Below, one piece after another: positions 28,439 through 37,758 of a stretch of DNA of 64,000 nucleotides (position 1 is its first letter; the number at the start of each line of letters is the position of its first letter). Made by a program: the position numbers and the translations under genes. This DNA comes from GCA-2861595 sp035536185 (lineage in GTDB: Bacteria > Actinomycetota > Acidimicrobiia > Acidimicrobiales > GCA-2861595), in the NCBI GenBank assembly GCA_035536185.1, contig DATLOM010000026.1, positions 25,033 to 89,032 on the forward strand, in the 5' to 3' direction. The notes beneath the pieces are model-generated. The model searched no databases. It was not told the origin of the DNA and saw only the letters and a program-made list of their open reading frames with translations.

Positions 28439-29278
28439 ATGGACCCTGCCGGGCTGCGGCCCCTCGGCGTCGGAGAGATCCTCGACCTGGCCATCAAGGT
28501 GTACCGGTCCCGTTTCGCCGATCTGGTGAAGGTGGTGGCGGTGGCCGTCACACCGGTTTTCGTCCTGGGCGCCCTCGTCCAACTGTCGGCGTCCTCCGAG
28601 GACGAGGCGCGGTTGCCGGGGGAGGCCGCCTCCGTCGACTTCAGCGACCTGTGGACCTTCGTGGCCGGCGTGTTCCTCGTGGCCGTCCTCGGGTTCGTGG
28701 CCTCCCAGCTGGCCTCGGCCGCGAGCTTCAGGATCGTCAGCGGGGCCTACCTCGGAGAGAGCCCGACATGGCGGGAGTCGCTCGGTTTTGCCGCATCGAG
28801 GTTGCGCTCGCTGCTGTGGCTGTCGGTCGTGCTCGGGTTCTTCCTGGTGCTGGCCTTCCTGGCCCTGATCATCCCCGGCTTCTACTTCGCCGTGGCCTGG
28901 ACGGTGGCCACCCCCGTGCTGCTGTTCGAAGGCCTGCGGGGGCGCCAGGCGCTGGCCCGCTCCCGCGCCCTGGTTCGGGACCGGTGGTGGCCGACGCTCG
29001 CCGTCATCTTCCTCTCCACCGTTTTCACCGCCATCGTGCAGGCCATCTTCGGCTCCCTGTTCTTCGCCGCCGTCAGCGACGGGGACAACGACACCGCCGT
29101 GGCTCTGGCCAACGCCGCCACCAACATCACCGCCAGCGTGGTCACCACCCCGTTCACGGCCGCCGTCATCGCCGTGGTGTACTTCGATCTGCGGGTGCGC
29201 AAGGAGGGCTTCGACCTGGAGCTGCTCACCCGCCGTGTGGGAGTCGATCCCGGGCAGCCTCCGCCGCCGGATGCCTGA
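28439..29278 (+). CDS. Multi-pass membrane protein (glycerophosphoryl-diester-phosphodiesterase membrane-domain-like)
   Basis: The 279-residue protein begins MDPAGLRPLGVGEILDLAIK, the usual opening of this family of six-helix membrane proteins, followed by VYRSRFADLVKVVAVAVTPV. Further helices include TFVAGVFLVAVLGFVASQL, VVLGFFLVLAFLALIIPGFY and a C-terminal pair. It carries no phosphodiesterase active site, so it is only the membrane-domain type. ATG 28439 is chosen because of the leaderless TAGGGT. It lies upstream of the DUF4129 gene on the same strand, separated by a family D repeat. Confidence 0.8.
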   Translation: MDPAGLRPLGVGEILDLAIKVYRSRFADLVKVVAVAVTPVFVLGALVQLSASSEDEARLPGEAASVDFSDLWTFVAGVFLVAVLGFVASQLASAASFRIVSGAYLGESPTWRESLGFAASRLRSLLWLSVVLGFFLVLAFLALIIPGFYFAVAWTVATPVLLFEGLRGRQALARSRALVRDRWWPTLAVIFLSTVFTAIVQAIFGSLFFAAVSDGDNDTAVALANAATNITASVVTTPFTAAVIAVVYFDLRVRKEGFDLELLTRRVGVDPGQPPPPDA

Positions 29279-29309
29279 CCGGCCGTCACGCCGGCACCGG
29301 CCGCAGTTC

Positions 29310-29363
29310 CCGAACTTGGTGACCGAAGCGGCGCCCTGGCGCCGCCGCGGTGACCAGGTTCGG
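29310..29363. repeat. Inverted repeat, family D, copy 1
   Basis: Two 26-bp arms separated by CT: CCGAACTTGGTGACCG then AAGCGGCGCC, and the near-perfect complement ending in CGGTGACCAGGTTCGG. It sits between the membrane protein and the DUF4129 gene. Related arms occur at 30273-30389. Confidence 0.8.
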
Positions 29364-29371
29364 GTTCTGGG

Positions 29372-30379
29372 GTGGCCATTTTGGTGAGGAGCGCCGAGCC
29401 CCGCGGTGCAGCTCTGTCCGGACGTCGGCCGCGGCCGTCCGCGGCGGCGGCGGGTGTGTTCCTCATCGTCGTCATGGGTGTGATCGGTTCGGGCGATCTG
29501 AGGGGCGCGGCCGGAATGGCGAAGGGGCCGATGGCGGGAGCGGCGGCTTTGAACCGGGGGGACCGTTCGACGTCACGGGCTGGCGCGGCAGAAGCGGTGA
29601 CCTGGCAGCTGAAGACGCTGGCCGCGCAGGCGCGAGATGGCGTCCCTGCCGGCGGCGGTGACCCCGCCGGCTCGAACGCGCGGCCACCGCCGTCACCGGC
29701 CGATGCGGCCAGGGCGGAGGCCCGGCGCATCCTGGCCGAGCGGCGCTTCCACCCGTCCCGGACGCCACGCCCTCTACGTGGCGCCCTCCGTCGGCTCGGC
29801 GGGTGGATCCGGCCGGTGGCGGACCCGGTGCGCCGGCTGTGGGAGGAGGTCGCCGGCAGTGTCCTGTGGCGGGCAGTGCTGGTGACAGCTGTCATCGGCG
29901 TGGCTGCCCTGAGCAGCATCCGCCTCGTCCGGCGACGCAACGCAGCGGGAGTCGCGCAGGGAACGCGTGAGCGCCGGCACCGGCAGGACGACCCGGACGA
30001 GCTGGAGCGGCGGGCCGACCGAGCCGAGCGTGAGGGTCACCTGGACCTGGCCTTCCGCCTCCGTTTCCGGGCCGGCCTGCTGCGCCTCGACGGCGCCGGC
30101 ATCGTGCCGTGGCGACCGTCGCTCACCACGGGACAGCTCATCGAGGAGGTGCGCTCGCCCGCGCTCGCCGAGCTCGCCAACGCCTTCGACGAGATCACCT
30201 ACGGCGGACGTCCCGCCGCCCCCGCCGACCTCGAGGCGGCCCGGACAGGCTGGCCCCACGTCCTCCGCGATCCCGAACTTGGTGACCGGGGCGGCGCCAC
30301 GACGCGGCTTCGTACCCCAGGATCAGCACCCGTTCGGGAACCTGGTCACCGAGGCGGCGCGGGGACCCCGCTTCGGTGA
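29372..30379 (+). CDS. DUF4129-domain membrane protein
   Basis: The 335-residue protein has an N-terminal hydrophobic segment (VFLIVVMGVIGSG), a central transmembrane helix near residue 170 (AVLVTAVIGVAALSSI) and a cytosolic DUF4129 domain (about 215-305) with LAFRLRFRAGLLRLDGAG and ELANAFDEITYGGRP. DUF4129 proteins are partners of MoxR/DUF58 clusters, sometimes transglutaminase-related. Its last 30-odd codons (ELGDRGG and on) and its stop codon are provided by family D repeats, so the natural end was probably earlier. The GTG at 29372 is the likely start. Confidence 0.8.
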   Translation: MAILVRSAEPRGAALSGRRPRPSAAAAGVFLIVVMGVIGSGDLRGAAGMAKGPMAGAAALNRGDRSTSRAGAAEAVTWQLKTLAAQARDGVPAGGGDPAGSNARPPPSPADAARAEARRILAERRFHPSRTPRPLRGALRRLGGWIRPVADPVRRLWEEVAGSVLWRAVLVTAVIGVAALSSIRLVRRRNAAGVAQGTRERRHRQDDPDELERRADRAEREGHLDLAFRLRFRAGLLRLDGAGIVPWRPSLTTGQLIEEVRSPALAELANAFDEITYGGRPAAPADLEAARTGWPHVLRDPELGDRGGATTRLRTPGSAPVREPGHRGGAGTPLR

Positions 30380-30389
30380 CCAAGTTCGG
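30273..30389. repeat. Inverted repeats, family D, copies 2 and 3 at a gene junction
   Basis: An arm CCGAACTTGGTGACCG (30273) is followed by a hairpin with arms GGGAACCTGGTCACCG (from 30337) and CGGTGACCAAGTTCGG (ends 30389). The outer arms at 30273 and 30389 can also pair. The GTGA in the last arm serves as both the stop of the DUF4129 gene and the start of the DUF4350 gene. Confidence 0.75.
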
Positions 30390-31877
30390 AGGAGAGGCGC
30401 CAGCGCCAGGCTCAGGAACGGGGCCAGGCCCGGGTCGGTCGCCGGCCACGGGTGCGCCGCCAGCTTCGGGGTCGCGCCGGCGGCCAGGCGCGGCGAAGCC
30501 GCCAAGCTCGCGCCAGCCGCGCGTCATTGCCTCGGCCACGCCACCAGGCTCCGGTTCCCCGCCAGGTTCCGATCCGCCACCACATACGCCCCCGCCACTA
30601 CATACGCCCCCGCCACTACATACGCCCCCGCCCCCGCCCTCGGCCGCGGAACGGTGGCGCCGGCTCCCGCTTCTCACTCGCGTCGCCGTCGTCGTGGTCG
30701 TCCTTCTGGTCAGCTTCAACCTCATGGTGGCCGGCGTCGGCGTGGTCACCGGGGGCCCCGCGCCGGCCGGCCCGCCGTCGTCGTCTTACGCCACGGTGCC
30801 CGAGGGCCTGGCTGCCTACGCCGATCTTCTCGCCGAGCTCGGTCACCCGGTCCGGCGCCTTCGCACCACCCTCGACGAGGCCGAGCTCGATCCTCGCAGC
30901 ACTGTCGTGGTCGCCGATCCGGTTCCCCTGAGCAAGGCGGAGAACGCCGCCCTCAGCCGGTTCGTGGCCGACGGCGGCCGGCTCGTCGCCGCCGGCGCCG
31001 ACGTGGTGCCCTCGCTCCGCCAGATCCTCGCGCGGGCGCCGGTATGGGCGCCGGCAGGTGCCCGCTCGGCCAGGCCGCTCCTTCGGGTGCCCGAGCTGGC
31101 CGACGTCTCCCTCGTGCGCTCAGCCGGGCGCGGATCCTGGTCCGAGGCGGGCACCGGCCAGCCGGTGCTGGGTACGCCCGGTGCAGGTGCGGGCGCCGAC
31201 CCCGACGGTGGTGCCGGCGGCGGCGAACCCGGCGGTGACCGCAATCAGAGGGGCCCCACCAGCGATGCCCGTCCCCCCGCCATCCTCGCCACCGTGGCCA
31301 CCGCCGGCGCCGGCCGGGTGATCGCCCTGGCTGACACCTCGCCCCTCCACAACGCCTTCTTGGCTGAGGCCGACAACGCCGCCTTCGCCCTGGCCGTGGC
31401 CGGCGAGCGGGGCCGACCGGTCGCGTTCGCCGAGGCGGCCCACGGTTACGCCGACAGTGAGGGCATCGCCGCCGTTCCCCGCCGCTGGCGCCTGGCCCTC
31501 GCCGGCGTCGTCGTCGCCATTCTCGTGTGGATGTGGTCCCGGGGCCGCCGCCACGGTCCCCCCGAGGACGAGGAACGGGCCATGCCACCGCCCCGGCGGG
31601 CTTATGTGGACGCCATGGCCGCCTCCCTCGCCAAGACCCGCAAGCCAGCGATGTCGGTTCGCCCGCTCCAGGAATCTGCCCGCCGGCGGCTGGCCCGCCG
31701 CGCCGGCCTGGCCCCCGACGCCGGCGACGATGCCATTCGGGCCGCCGCCCTCCGGCTCGGCGTCCCCGAGGAGGAGGTCGCCGCCCTCTTCGCCCCACCG
31801 CGCAACGACCGGGAGCTGCTGGCGGTGGGCCGCGCCGCCGCCCGCGTTCCCGGCCACGCCGACCAGGAGAGACGCCC

Positions 31878-31884
<7 letters not shown>
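30376..31884 (+). CDS. DUF4350-domain membrane protein
   Basis: This 502-residue protein starts at a GTG inside a family D repeat (VTKFGGEAPAPG). About 90 low-complexity Pro/Ser residues follow, then a transmembrane helix (LTRVAVVVVVLLVSFNLMVAG). A DUF4350 domain (about 130-360) follows, with YADLLAELGHPVRRL and ALSRFVADGGRLVAAGADV, then a second helix near 370-390 (LALAGVVVAILVWMW) and a cytosolic tail. The family is found with MoxR and DUF58 genes and its function is unknown. The stop overlaps the moxR start. The N-terminal extension looks recently acquired. Confidence 0.82.
30586..30637 (+). repeat. 18-bp in-frame tandem repeat, about 3 copies
   Basis: The unit CCACTACATACGCCCCCG repeats, encoding HTPPPL units in the N-terminal tail of the DUF4350 protein. 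Confidence 0.75.
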
Positions 31885-32837
<953 letters not shown>

Positions 32838-33044
32838 CCGGCGCCATGTCGTCCCTTCGCCGGCACTGGCCCCCGCGGGCCGGCGGGTCCTGTCCCTCAG
32901 GGTTCCCCTCCCAACCGGGTCCCTCCCGCCTGACGGCGGGTCCCACCCGGTCGGGCCCCTCCCCTACGGGCCACCCCCCGGCCCGCTCGACGCGTGCCGA
33001 GGCTCGCTCTCGCTGATGGCCGGCGCCAAGGCCCCTCGAGAACC
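32838..33044. other. Intergenic spacer between moxR and the DUF58 gene
   Basis: The spacer is GC-rich and Pro-codon-like in several frames, but no gene or clear hairpin is supported. Confidence 0.35.
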
Positions 33045-34292
33045 GTGAGTCCCGCTCCTATAACTGCGGTCGCCCTGGCCTTCATCGCCGCGCTGGTACT
33101 CGTGCTTCCCCCGGTGTTCGTCGTGATGGCCGCCATCGCCCTCGTCACAGCCACCATCGTGGACGCGCTTGCCGCCCGCCGGCCGCCGACGGTTCGCCGA
33201 GAGGTCGCCACGATTCTGGCCCGTGGGGTTCCCACTGCCCTCACCGTGGTGGCCGAGTCGGAGGGCGCCGGCCGGCTGCTCGTCCGCCAGCCCGTGCCGC
33301 CCGACCTCCGCCTCGAGCCGTCAGACGCCGAGGGCTGCCTGAACGGCGTGCTCACTCCCCACCGTCGTGGCCGCCACCTCCTCCCCCCGCCGGCGGTGCG
33401 GGCCGTCGGCCCGCTCGGCCTCGGCCGGTGGGACCACAGCGACGGCGAGGACACCGAGGTCCAGGTGTACCCGGACCTGCCCGCCGCCCGCCGCCTGGTC
33501 CTCGCCGTGCGCCAGGGCCGCTTCCGCGATCAGGGACGCCTCAGCCGCGGCCCGCTGGGGCTCGGTACCGATTTCGAGCTGGTGCGTGAGTACGTTCCGG
33601 ACGACGACGTGCGCCAGGTGAACTGGCGGGCCACGGCCCGTATGGACCGGCCCATGAGCAACCAGTACCGGGTCGACCAGGACCGCGACGTGGTGTGCCT
33701 GGTCGACGCAGGCCGGCTGATGGGCGCGCCCGTCGGTGACCGGAAGCGGCTCGATGCCACGCTGGACGCGGTGACCGCCGTCGCCCTCGTCGCCGACGAG
33801 GTCGGTGACCGCTGCGGTGCCTTCGCCTTCGACGCCACCGTCCTGCGGGCCGTCCCCCCGCGCCGGAGCGGAGGCACGGCCGTCGTGCGCTCGCTGTTCG
33901 ACCTCGAGCCCAGCCCGCTGGACAGTGACTACGAGATGGCGTTCCATCGGGTCGGGCGGTCCAAGCGGGCCTTCGTCCTGGTGCTCACCGACCTGCTCGA
34001 CGAGGCCGCCGCCCGCCCCCTCGTGGAGGCGGTGCCCGTCCTGGCCCGCCGCCATTCCGTCGCCGTGGCCAGCATCACCGACCCCGACCTCACGGCCCTC
34101 GTGTCCCAGCCGCCCGACGCGCCTCTCGACGTCTACGCCGCCTCGGTGGCCGTCGAGGTCCTCGACGCCAGAGCAGCCGTGGCGGCTGAGCTCACCCGCG
34201 CCGGTGCCCAAGTGCTCGAGGCGCCGCCCGGCCTGCTGGGGGAGGCGTGCGTCGGCGCCTACCTCAGGATGAAGTCCCTGGCCCGCCTGTAA
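33045..34292 (+). CDS. DUF58-domain protein (MoxR partner)
   Basis: The 415-residue protein has two adjacent hydrophobic segments at the N-terminus (ITAVALAFIAALVLVLPPVFVV and on) and a C-terminal von Willebrand-like DUF58 domain. The domain has REYVPDDDVRQVNWRATAR (the DUF58 core) and VCLVDAGRLMGAP, the degenerate metal-site strand. DUF58 proteins work with MoxR ATPases in envelope or protein-maturation processes. GTG 33045 is used because the frame upstream lacks a better start and the first helix begins just after it. Confidence 0.9.
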   Translation: MSPAPITAVALAFIAALVLVLPPVFVVMAAIALVTATIVDALAARRPPTVRREVATILARGVPTALTVVAESEGAGRLLVRQPVPPDLRLEPSDAEGCLNGVLTPHRRGRHLLPPPAVRAVGPLGLGRWDHSDGEDTEVQVYPDLPAARRLVLAVRQGRFRDQGRLSRGPLGLGTDFELVREYVPDDDVRQVNWRATARMDRPMSNQYRVDQDRDVVCLVDAGRLMGAPVGDRKRLDATLDAVTAVALVADEVGDRCGAFAFDATVLRAVPPRRSGGTAVVRSLFDLEPSPLDSDYEMAFHRVGRSKRAFVLVLTDLLDEAAARPLVEAVPVLARRHSVAVASITDPDLTALVSQPPDAPLDVYAASVAVEVLDARAAVAAELTRAGAQVLEAPPGLLGEACVGAYLRMKSLARL

Positions 34293-34305
34293 AGCTCCGA
34301 ACTTC

Positions 34306-34342
34306 GAGTACATAAGGGGCGGAATTCGCCCCTTATGTACTC
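34306..34342. repeat. Perfect 16-bp inverted repeat, family A, copy 2
   Basis: Arms GAGTACATAAGGGGCG and CGCCCCTTATGTACTC flank GAATT. It lies between convergent genes and contains the TAA stop of the minus-strand SpoIIM-like gene, so it may act as a bidirectional terminator. Confidence 0.9.
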
Positions 34343-35427
34343 CAAATCGGGGTTGGGGTTGCCGCGTCCCCAGCCCCGGCCGGCCGTCCCCGCCACCACA
34401 CCAGCCCCCAGAACGACGCCCCGAGCGCCACGCCTACCGCCACCGCCGGACCGACGCCGAGGCCTTCCGGCGTGACGAAGCCCTCCACCAGGCCGGCCAC
34501 CACCAGCCACACGGCGGTTCCCAGCACCAGCTCCACCGACCGGCGGGCCTCGGCGGCCAGGGCGTCGCCCCGCCGGCGCCGGCCGGGGTCGACGATGGCC
34601 CAGCCCATGCGAAGTCCGGCGGCGCCGGCCACCACGATGCACGACAGCTCCAGCACGCCGTGGGGCACCACGAGCTGCAGGAGCCGGTTGCCGTTCCCGG
34701 CGCCGAAGGCCAGGCCCCCGACCACGCCCACCATCAGGCCGTTGGCCACCATGGCCACGGCGGTGAGCAGCCCGGCGGTGATGCCGCCGACAAAGGCCAC
34801 GAAGGCCACCTGGATGTTGTTGGTGAGGATGCGGGCGGAGAAGGCGGCGCTGGCCGCCGGCGACAGGCCGAGATCGGCGCCGCGGGGAGCCGGCTCGGTG
34901 ACAGCCCGGAAGGCTTCGGGCACCAGGCCGCCGGCGGCACCGGGGTCGTCGACCGCCCACACGGCGCCGAGCACGGAGGGGATGACGAGCAGAAGAGCGG
35001 CCACGAGCAGGGGCACCGGCCGATCCCGCACCCGCCTCCAGTAGCCCCGGGAGAGGAAGGCCACCACCGACTCCTTCCTGGCTTCCGACGCGTAGACGAG
35101 GTGGCGGGCCTGCCCCACCAGGCCCGCGAGGGTCCCCACCAGAGGATCGCCGGGATAGCGCCGCCGGGCGATGGCCAGGTCGGCGGCGGCCGACCGGTAG
35201 AGGGTGCCGAGCCGGCGCACCCGCTCCGGGCCCAGCCGCTCGGGCCGGCCCTTGGCCGCGGCAACGAGCCCCCGGAGCTCGTCCCATGACCGTTCCCGGT
35301 CGCTGAGAAAGGTGGATAGGGCCCGAGACGGAACTACTTGCGCGGCCGAAGGCCGAGGAGGCCCATGCGAAACGCTCAATGTTGGCAGTGCCGCGCAAGT
35401 AGTTCCGTCACGGTCCCTTAGCTTCAT
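34333..35427 (-). CDS. SpoIIM-family (DUF95) integral membrane protein
   Basis: This protein matches the actinobacterial family annotated as stage II sporulation protein M. It has an N-terminal soluble part (LSTFLSDRERSWDELRGLVA, GTLYRSAAADLAIARRRYPG) and about six membrane helices, including LLVAALLLVIPSVLGAVWAV and ILTNNIQVAFVAFVGGI, the family core. Homology begins at about residue 37 of the frame. No ATG, GTG or TTG lies close to that point. The nearest ATG is at 35427, on the far side of a perfect inverted repeat (35327-35409) that is in frame. A TTG inside the repeat is an alternative. Role: membrane partner of the RDD, MoxR and DUF58 group. Confidence 0.8.
   Translation of the reverse strand: MKLRDRDGTTCAALPTLSVSHGPPRPSAAQVVPSRALSTFLSDRERSWDELRGLVAAAKGRPERLGPERVRRLGTLYRSAAADLAIARRRYPGDPLVGTLAGLVGQARHLVYASEARKESVVAFLSRGYWRRVRDRPVPLLVAALLLVIPSVLGAVWAVDDPGAAGGLVPEAFRAVTEPAPRGADLGLSPAASAAFSARILTNNIQVAFVAFVGGITAGLLTAVAMVANGLMVGVVGGLAFGAGNGNRLLQLVVPHGVLELSCIVVAGAAGLRMGWAIVDPGRRRRGDALAAEARRSVELVLGTAVWLVVAGLVEGFVTPEGLGVGPAVAVGVALGASFWGLVWWRGRPAGAGDAATPTPIWST
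35327..35409. repeat. Perfect 20-bp inverted repeat, family C, across a divergent promoter
   Basis: Arms GACGGAACTACTTGCGCGGC (35327-35346) and its exact complement (35390-35409) are separated by 43 nt. It lies between the divergent SpoIIM-like and RDD genes and forms the apparent first codons of the SpoIIM-like gene. Confidence 0.9.
35419..35424 (+). promoter_or_regulatory. Leaderless -10 (TAGCTT) for the RDD gene
   Basis: The hexamer is 9 nt before GTG 35434. It starts 10 nt after the end of the family C inverted repeat. Confidence 0.45.
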
Positions 35428-35433
35428 CTCGTC

Positions 35434-36261
35434 GTGGACTACGAGGATCGCATGTCCATCGCCACGCCGGAGGGTGTCGACATCGAGCTCACCCTCGCCG
35501 GCGTCGGCTCGCGGTTCGTGGCCACCTTCGTCGACCAGCTCCTCCAGTCCGCCGTCCTGCTCGCTCTGGCCCTCGCCGGCACCCTGGCCGGCGTCGGCGG
35601 CGGTGGGGGAGGGGGTTCCGGCGGCGGGAGCAGCGAGCTGGACGGCGGGGGGGACGATGTCGCCCTGGCCGCGGTGGCCGTGACCGCCCTGCTCCTCTTC
35701 GCCGTGCAGTTCGGCTACCACGTGCTGTTCGAGACCCTCGCGTCGGGCCGGACCCCGGGCAAGCGCTGGACCGGCCTGCGGGTGGTGACCACCGGCGGCG
35801 GCCCGGTCAGCTTTCTCACCAGCGTCGTGCGCAACCTCCTGCGCCTGGTCGATCTCCTGCCGGGGTTCTACGGCGTGGCCATCGTCTCGGTGCTGGCCAG
35901 CAACCGCAACCAGCGCCTCGGCGACATGGCCGCCGGCACCCTCGTGGTGAGGGAGCGCTCAGGGGGGCGGACAGTGGACCGGCGGAGGCTTCGGCGCAAG
36001 ACGGCGAGAAGCGTGCGGCTGATCCCGGGGCCGCCGTCGCCCGACATCGGCACGTGGGACGTCGCCTCGGTCACCGCCGAGGAGCTGGCCACCGTCCGGC
36101 GCTTCCTCGAGCGCCGCACCACCCTGACCCCGGAGTCCCGCAGCCGCCTCGCGCGCGAACTGGCGAGCCGCCTCCGCCCCAAGGTGGTCGGCCCCTCCGA
36201 GAACCTCCACCCGGAGCTGTTCCTCGAGGAGCTGGCCACGGCCAAGTCCGCCCGCCTCTGA
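35434..36261 (+). CDS. RDD-family membrane protein
   Basis: The 275-residue protein begins DYEDRMSIATPEGVDIEL and has the RDD pattern: an early VGSRFVATFVDQLLQ helix with Arg and Asp, then FETLASGRTPGKRWTGLRVV, and a third helix near VVRNLLRLVDLLPGFYGVA. A Gly-rich loop separates helices one and two. The C-terminal 70 residues are cytosolic and basic. RDD proteins are possible ion or small-molecule transporters, and this type regularly accompanies SpoIIM and DUF58 genes. Confidence 0.9.
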   Translation: MDYEDRMSIATPEGVDIELTLAGVGSRFVATFVDQLLQSAVLLALALAGTLAGVGGGGGGGSGGGSSELDGGGDDVALAAVAVTALLLFAVQFGYHVLFETLASGRTPGKRWTGLRVVTTGGGPVSFLTSVVRNLLRLVDLLPGFYGVAIVSVLASNRNQRLGDMAAGTLVVRERSGGRTVDRRRLRRKTARSVRLIPGPPSPDIGTWDVASVTAEELATVRRFLERRTTLTPESRSRLARELASRLRPKVVGPSENLHPELFLEELATAKSARL

Positions 36262-36281
36262 CCCGCCGCCGGCGCGGGAGG

Positions 36282-37664
36282 TCAGTCCGGCTTGATGTTC
36301 TGGTTGAGCCGGAAGAAGTTCGTCGGGTCGTATGTTCGCTTCAAGGCCTTGAGGCGGTCGAACTTCTCGCCGCCGTAGGCCTGGCGGATCCGTTCGTCCC
36401 CCTCCTCCATGAGGAAGTTGACGTACACCCCGGTGTGGTGAGGCTCGAGCGCCGTCCAGTAGTCACGAGCCCACTGGCGCTGCTCCTCGAAGCCGTCACC
36501 GGTGAGGCTGTTGCCGTTGATGTTGAAGGTGAACCCGGCGTTCCGCCCGTTGAACGCCGTGTCGTTCTCGCCGACCCGCGCCACCGCCCCACCCATCTGC
36601 CAGAGGGCCAGGCTGGCGATCGGCGAAGTGATGCGCCGGCCATTCTCGACGATGATGTCGATCACGTCGTCGCTCAGCTCGGCCACGTCGCAGGAGCGGA
36701 CGTAGTACCACCAGCCGTGGCGGAACGAGGGGTCGAGGCTCTGCTGGTGGACGAGGAAGGGCTTCGGCACGCAGGCGTCGAGCACGGGCGAGCCGAACTC
36801 CTTGAGTGGGCGCAGGACCCGCTCCCCGTCCTCCACCGAACCGGCGTAACAGACGACGACGCCCACGACGAGCTTCCCCACCAGATCGGGCGGGACGATG
36901 GGCAGCGCCGGGGCCTGCCGTTGCACGACGATGGTCATCAGCTCGTCGGGGCAGCCGGCGATCCAGTCGCGGTAGAAGCGGAGCACCTCGGGCGCGTCCT
37001 GCATCAGCCAGAACACCGGCCCGGCAACTACCTGGGGCCCCACCGGATGGAGACGGAGCTCGAACTCGGTGACGATCCCGAAGTTCCCACCGCCGCCGCG
37101 CACGCCCCAGAACAGATCGGCGTTCTCGCTCTCGCTGGCCTTCACGAACTCACCGTCGGCGGTGACGAGGTCCACCGACAGGAGGTTGTCGATGGTCAGC
37201 CCGTACTTGCGCATGATCCAGCCGATGCCGCCGCCGAGGGTGAGACCGGCCACCCCTGTGTGGGTGACGATCCCGCTCGGGGCGGCCAGGCCGAAGGACT
37301 GTGTCTCCCGGTCCAGCTCACCCAGGAGCACGCCGGCCTGCACCCGAGCCGTCCGGGCGCCTGGGTCCACGCGGATCCCTTTCATCGGGCTCAGGTCGAT
37401 GAGCATCCCGCCGTCGCAGGTCGACAGCCCCGGGAAGCTGTGCCCGCCGCCCCGGACCGCCACCAGCTGCTCGTGGCGCCGGCCGAACCGCACCGCATCA
37501 CGGACGTCGGCCACCCCCTCGCACCGGGCAATGAGGTCGGGGTGCCGGTCGATCGACCCGTTCCACACCTTGCGGTGCTCGGCGTAGGTGGGATCGTCGG
37601 GTGCCACGACCGCCCCTCGGAGCGTCGCCCGCAGTTCTTCCAGCGCCACGTCGTCGATGCCCAA
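36282..37664 (-). CDS. FAD-dependent oxidoreductase with BBE domain (berberine-bridge-like)
   Basis: The 460-residue protein has a PCMH-type FAD-binding domain (about 35-210) with VAVRGGGHSFPGLSTCDGG, where the His of GGGHS and the Cys of STCDGG are positioned for bicovalent FAD attachment. It also has VAGLTLGGGIGWIMRKYGL and FWGVRGGGGNFGIVTEFE. The C-terminal BBE segment ends YDPTNFFRLNQNI. Such enzymes oxidise alcohols, sugars or alkaloid-like substrates; the substrate here is unknown. The start is uncertain: TTG 37664 is used because homology begins soon after it, and GTG 37649 is an alternative. Confidence 0.88.
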   Translation of the reverse strand: MGIDDVALEELRATLRGAVVAPDDPTYAEHRKVWNGSIDRHPDLIARCEGVADVRDAVRFGRRHEQLVAVRGGGHSFPGLSTCDGGMLIDLSPMKGIRVDPGARTARVQAGVLLGELDRETQSFGLAAPSGIVTHTGVAGLTLGGGIGWIMRKYGLTIDNLLSVDLVTADGEFVKASESENADLFWGVRGGGGNFGIVTEFELRLHPVGPQVVAGPVFWLMQDAPEVLRFYRDWIAGCPDELMTIVVQRQAPALPIVPPDLVGKLVVGVVVCYAGSVEDGERVLRPLKEFGSPVLDACVPKPFLVHQQSLDPSFRHGWWYYVRSCDVAELSDDVIDIIVENGRRITSPIASLALWQMGGAVARVGENDTAFNGRNAGFTFNINGNSLTGDGFEEQRQWARDYWTALEPHHTGVYVNFLMEEGDERIRQAYGGEKFDRLKALKRTYDPTNFFRLNQNIKPD

Positions 37665-37742
37665 GAGTAGGCACGGGAAGGGTGGTTGTGCCGCTGGATG
37701 ACGCGATGAACTGAGTCGACCAGAGTGGCCTCGTTCCGCCGG

Positions 37743-37748
37743 TAGCAT
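37743..37748 (+). promoter_or_regulatory. Leaderless-type -10 (TAGCAT) for kgd
   Basis: The hexamer is 10 nt before the ATG at 37759 and no Shine-Dalgarno is visible. Confidence 0.45.
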
Positions 37749-37758
37749 CAGAACCGAG

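Noticed and set aside
31527..31877. Extension of the moxR frame upstream to 31527
   Set aside because: It overlaps the DUF4350 gene in another frame, and MoxR homology begins at ATG 31878, which has its own AGGAGA.
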